Below, in pieces: positions 7,424-7,904 of a stretch of 7,904 bases of DNA. Position numbers and translations under genes: made by a program. The notes under the pieces were generated by a model. That model ran no database searches. It saw only the letters and a program-made list of their open reading frames with translations, and had not been told where the DNA came from. Origin of the DNA: DAOTXK01 sp034435395 (GTDB taxonomy: Bacteria; Chloroflexota; Anaerolineae; Aggregatilineales; Ch27); the NCBI GenBank assembly GCA_034435395.1, contig DAOTXK010000428.1:1-7904 (forward strand). Direction: 5' to 3'. Position 1 is the stretch's first letter, and each line of letters opens with the position of its first letter.

Positions 7424-7457
7424 GCTGCCCAAAACCTGCATCCACACGATGCTCATC

Positions 7458-7464
7458 AGGAGAA
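7458..7464 (+). promoter_or_regulatory. Shine-Dalgarno of the membrane protein gene, with odd spacing
   Basis: AGGAGAA is the strongest ribosome-binding match seen upstream of any gene in this window. It is 13 bases from ATG 7478, longer than usual, but 7 bases from an in-frame CTG at 7472. An in-frame TGA at 7469-7471 rules out any earlier start, so the start is either ATG 7478 with loose spacing or CTG 7472. Confidence 0.6.
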
Positions 7465-7477
7465 CTGCTGACTGGCC

Positions 7478-7903
7478 ATGAACGAACCCGTGCTCCGCCA
7501 GGATGTCTTCAGCCGCATGCGCCGCCGTGTGGCGCGGATGATGCTCAATTACCCGACCGATCCGTTAAACCTGACCTTATGCGCGCTGGGCATCATCGTG
7601 TTCGTGGTGAGCATCCTGGCCGGCAGCTCGCTGGCGCTGGTGGCCACCGGCGCTTGCGCGGTCGCCGCCGGGGCCGCCGGGCTGGCTGCGGCCAGAAACA
7701 TCAGACTCGTGATCTATGCCCTTCGCCTGTCCATCGCGGGGGCTACGGCGGCCTTCTTACTGGCCCTGCTGGCGTTCGCGCCGTATCCAGTCTGGTGGAT
7801 GAGTATCCTGCCGCTGGGGGCCATCATAACCGCCACCGTGGTCTACTACTGGGGAGTCCGCCGAAGCCTGATCTGGTATGGGCTGGAAGCCACCTTTGCG
7901 GTG
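7478..7903 (+). CDS. Multi-pass membrane protein of unknown function (3' end missing)
   Basis: The frame is open from ATG 7478 to the window edge, giving 142 visible residues. A basic N-terminus (residues 14-20, MRRRVAR) fits a cytoplasmic side. Four hydrophobic segments follow, at about 32-48, 50-72, 79-101 and 105-126; the second is Ala/Gly-rich. Short loops carry NPG-free basic residues such as RNIR (73-76) and RRS (128-130), so positive charges sit at helix ends. I recognise no family motif; the visible part could be the membrane portion of a larger sensor, transporter or polymer-modifying protein. An upstream extended -10 promoter and an AGGAGAA ribosome site support it as a real gene. 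It is divergent from recF with 196 bases between the starts, so it has its own promoter. Confidence 0.75.
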   Translation, partial: MNEPVLRQDVFSRMRRRVARMMLNYPTDPLNLTLCALGIIVFVVSILAGSSLALVATGACAVAAGAAGLAAARNIRLVIYALRLSIAGATAAFLLALLAFAPYPVWWMSILPLGAIITATVVYYWGVRRSLIWYGLEATFAV

Positions 7904-7904
7904 C

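Noticed and set aside
7282..7477. Replication origin next to recF
   Set aside because: I found no DnaA-box clusters (TTATCCACA-like) and no AT-rich unwinding region, and neither dnaA nor dnaN is adjacent in the window.

Overview
The window is about 65% GC and consists of dense bacterial coding sequence. It suggests an uncultured or little-studied member of the Chloroflexota, probably Anaerolineae-like. This inference rests on three things: secreted proteins with long Pro/Thr/Ala linkers, a DUF2723 membrane glycosyltransferase with extra C-terminal beta modules, and a surface protein combining 'NPGFE', LysM and SdrD-like domains. No rRNA or marker gene is present to confirm the assignment.

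Layout. (1) Positions 3-1241, plus strand: the 3' part of a secreted or surface protein, a Pro/Thr linker followed by a clan GH-A glycoside hydrolase domain. (2) Positions 1262-4180, plus strand: a large DUF2723 (GT117/TMEM260-like) polytopic membrane glycosyltransferase, 20 bases downstream and probably in the same operon. (3) Positions 4190-4214: a 9-bp GC hairpin between convergent genes, probably a shared terminator. (4) Positions 4241-5854, minus strand: a secreted, membrane-anchored LysM protein with an N-terminal carbohydrate-binding-like domain and an SdrD-type domain. (5) Positions 5855-6078: a 224-base gap with a weak candidate promoter. (6) Positions 6079-7281, minus strand: recF. 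(7) Positions 7282-7477: a divergent intergenic region with an extended -10 promoter on each strand. (8) From 7478 to the window edge, plus strand: the start of an unrecognised multi-pass membrane protein.

The first half is a cell-envelope block: a glycan-cleaving enzyme, an envelope glycosyltransferase and, convergent with them, a glycan-binding surface protein. recF is a housekeeping repair gene that looks like an ordinary neighbour. I do not see a defence system, mobile element, CRISPR array, tRNA or rRNA. Nothing here is clearly a new system. The most worthwhile items are the C-terminal modules of the DUF2723 protein, the unusual surface-protein architecture without a visible sortase signal, and the similar promoter-like elements upstream of both minus-strand genes.
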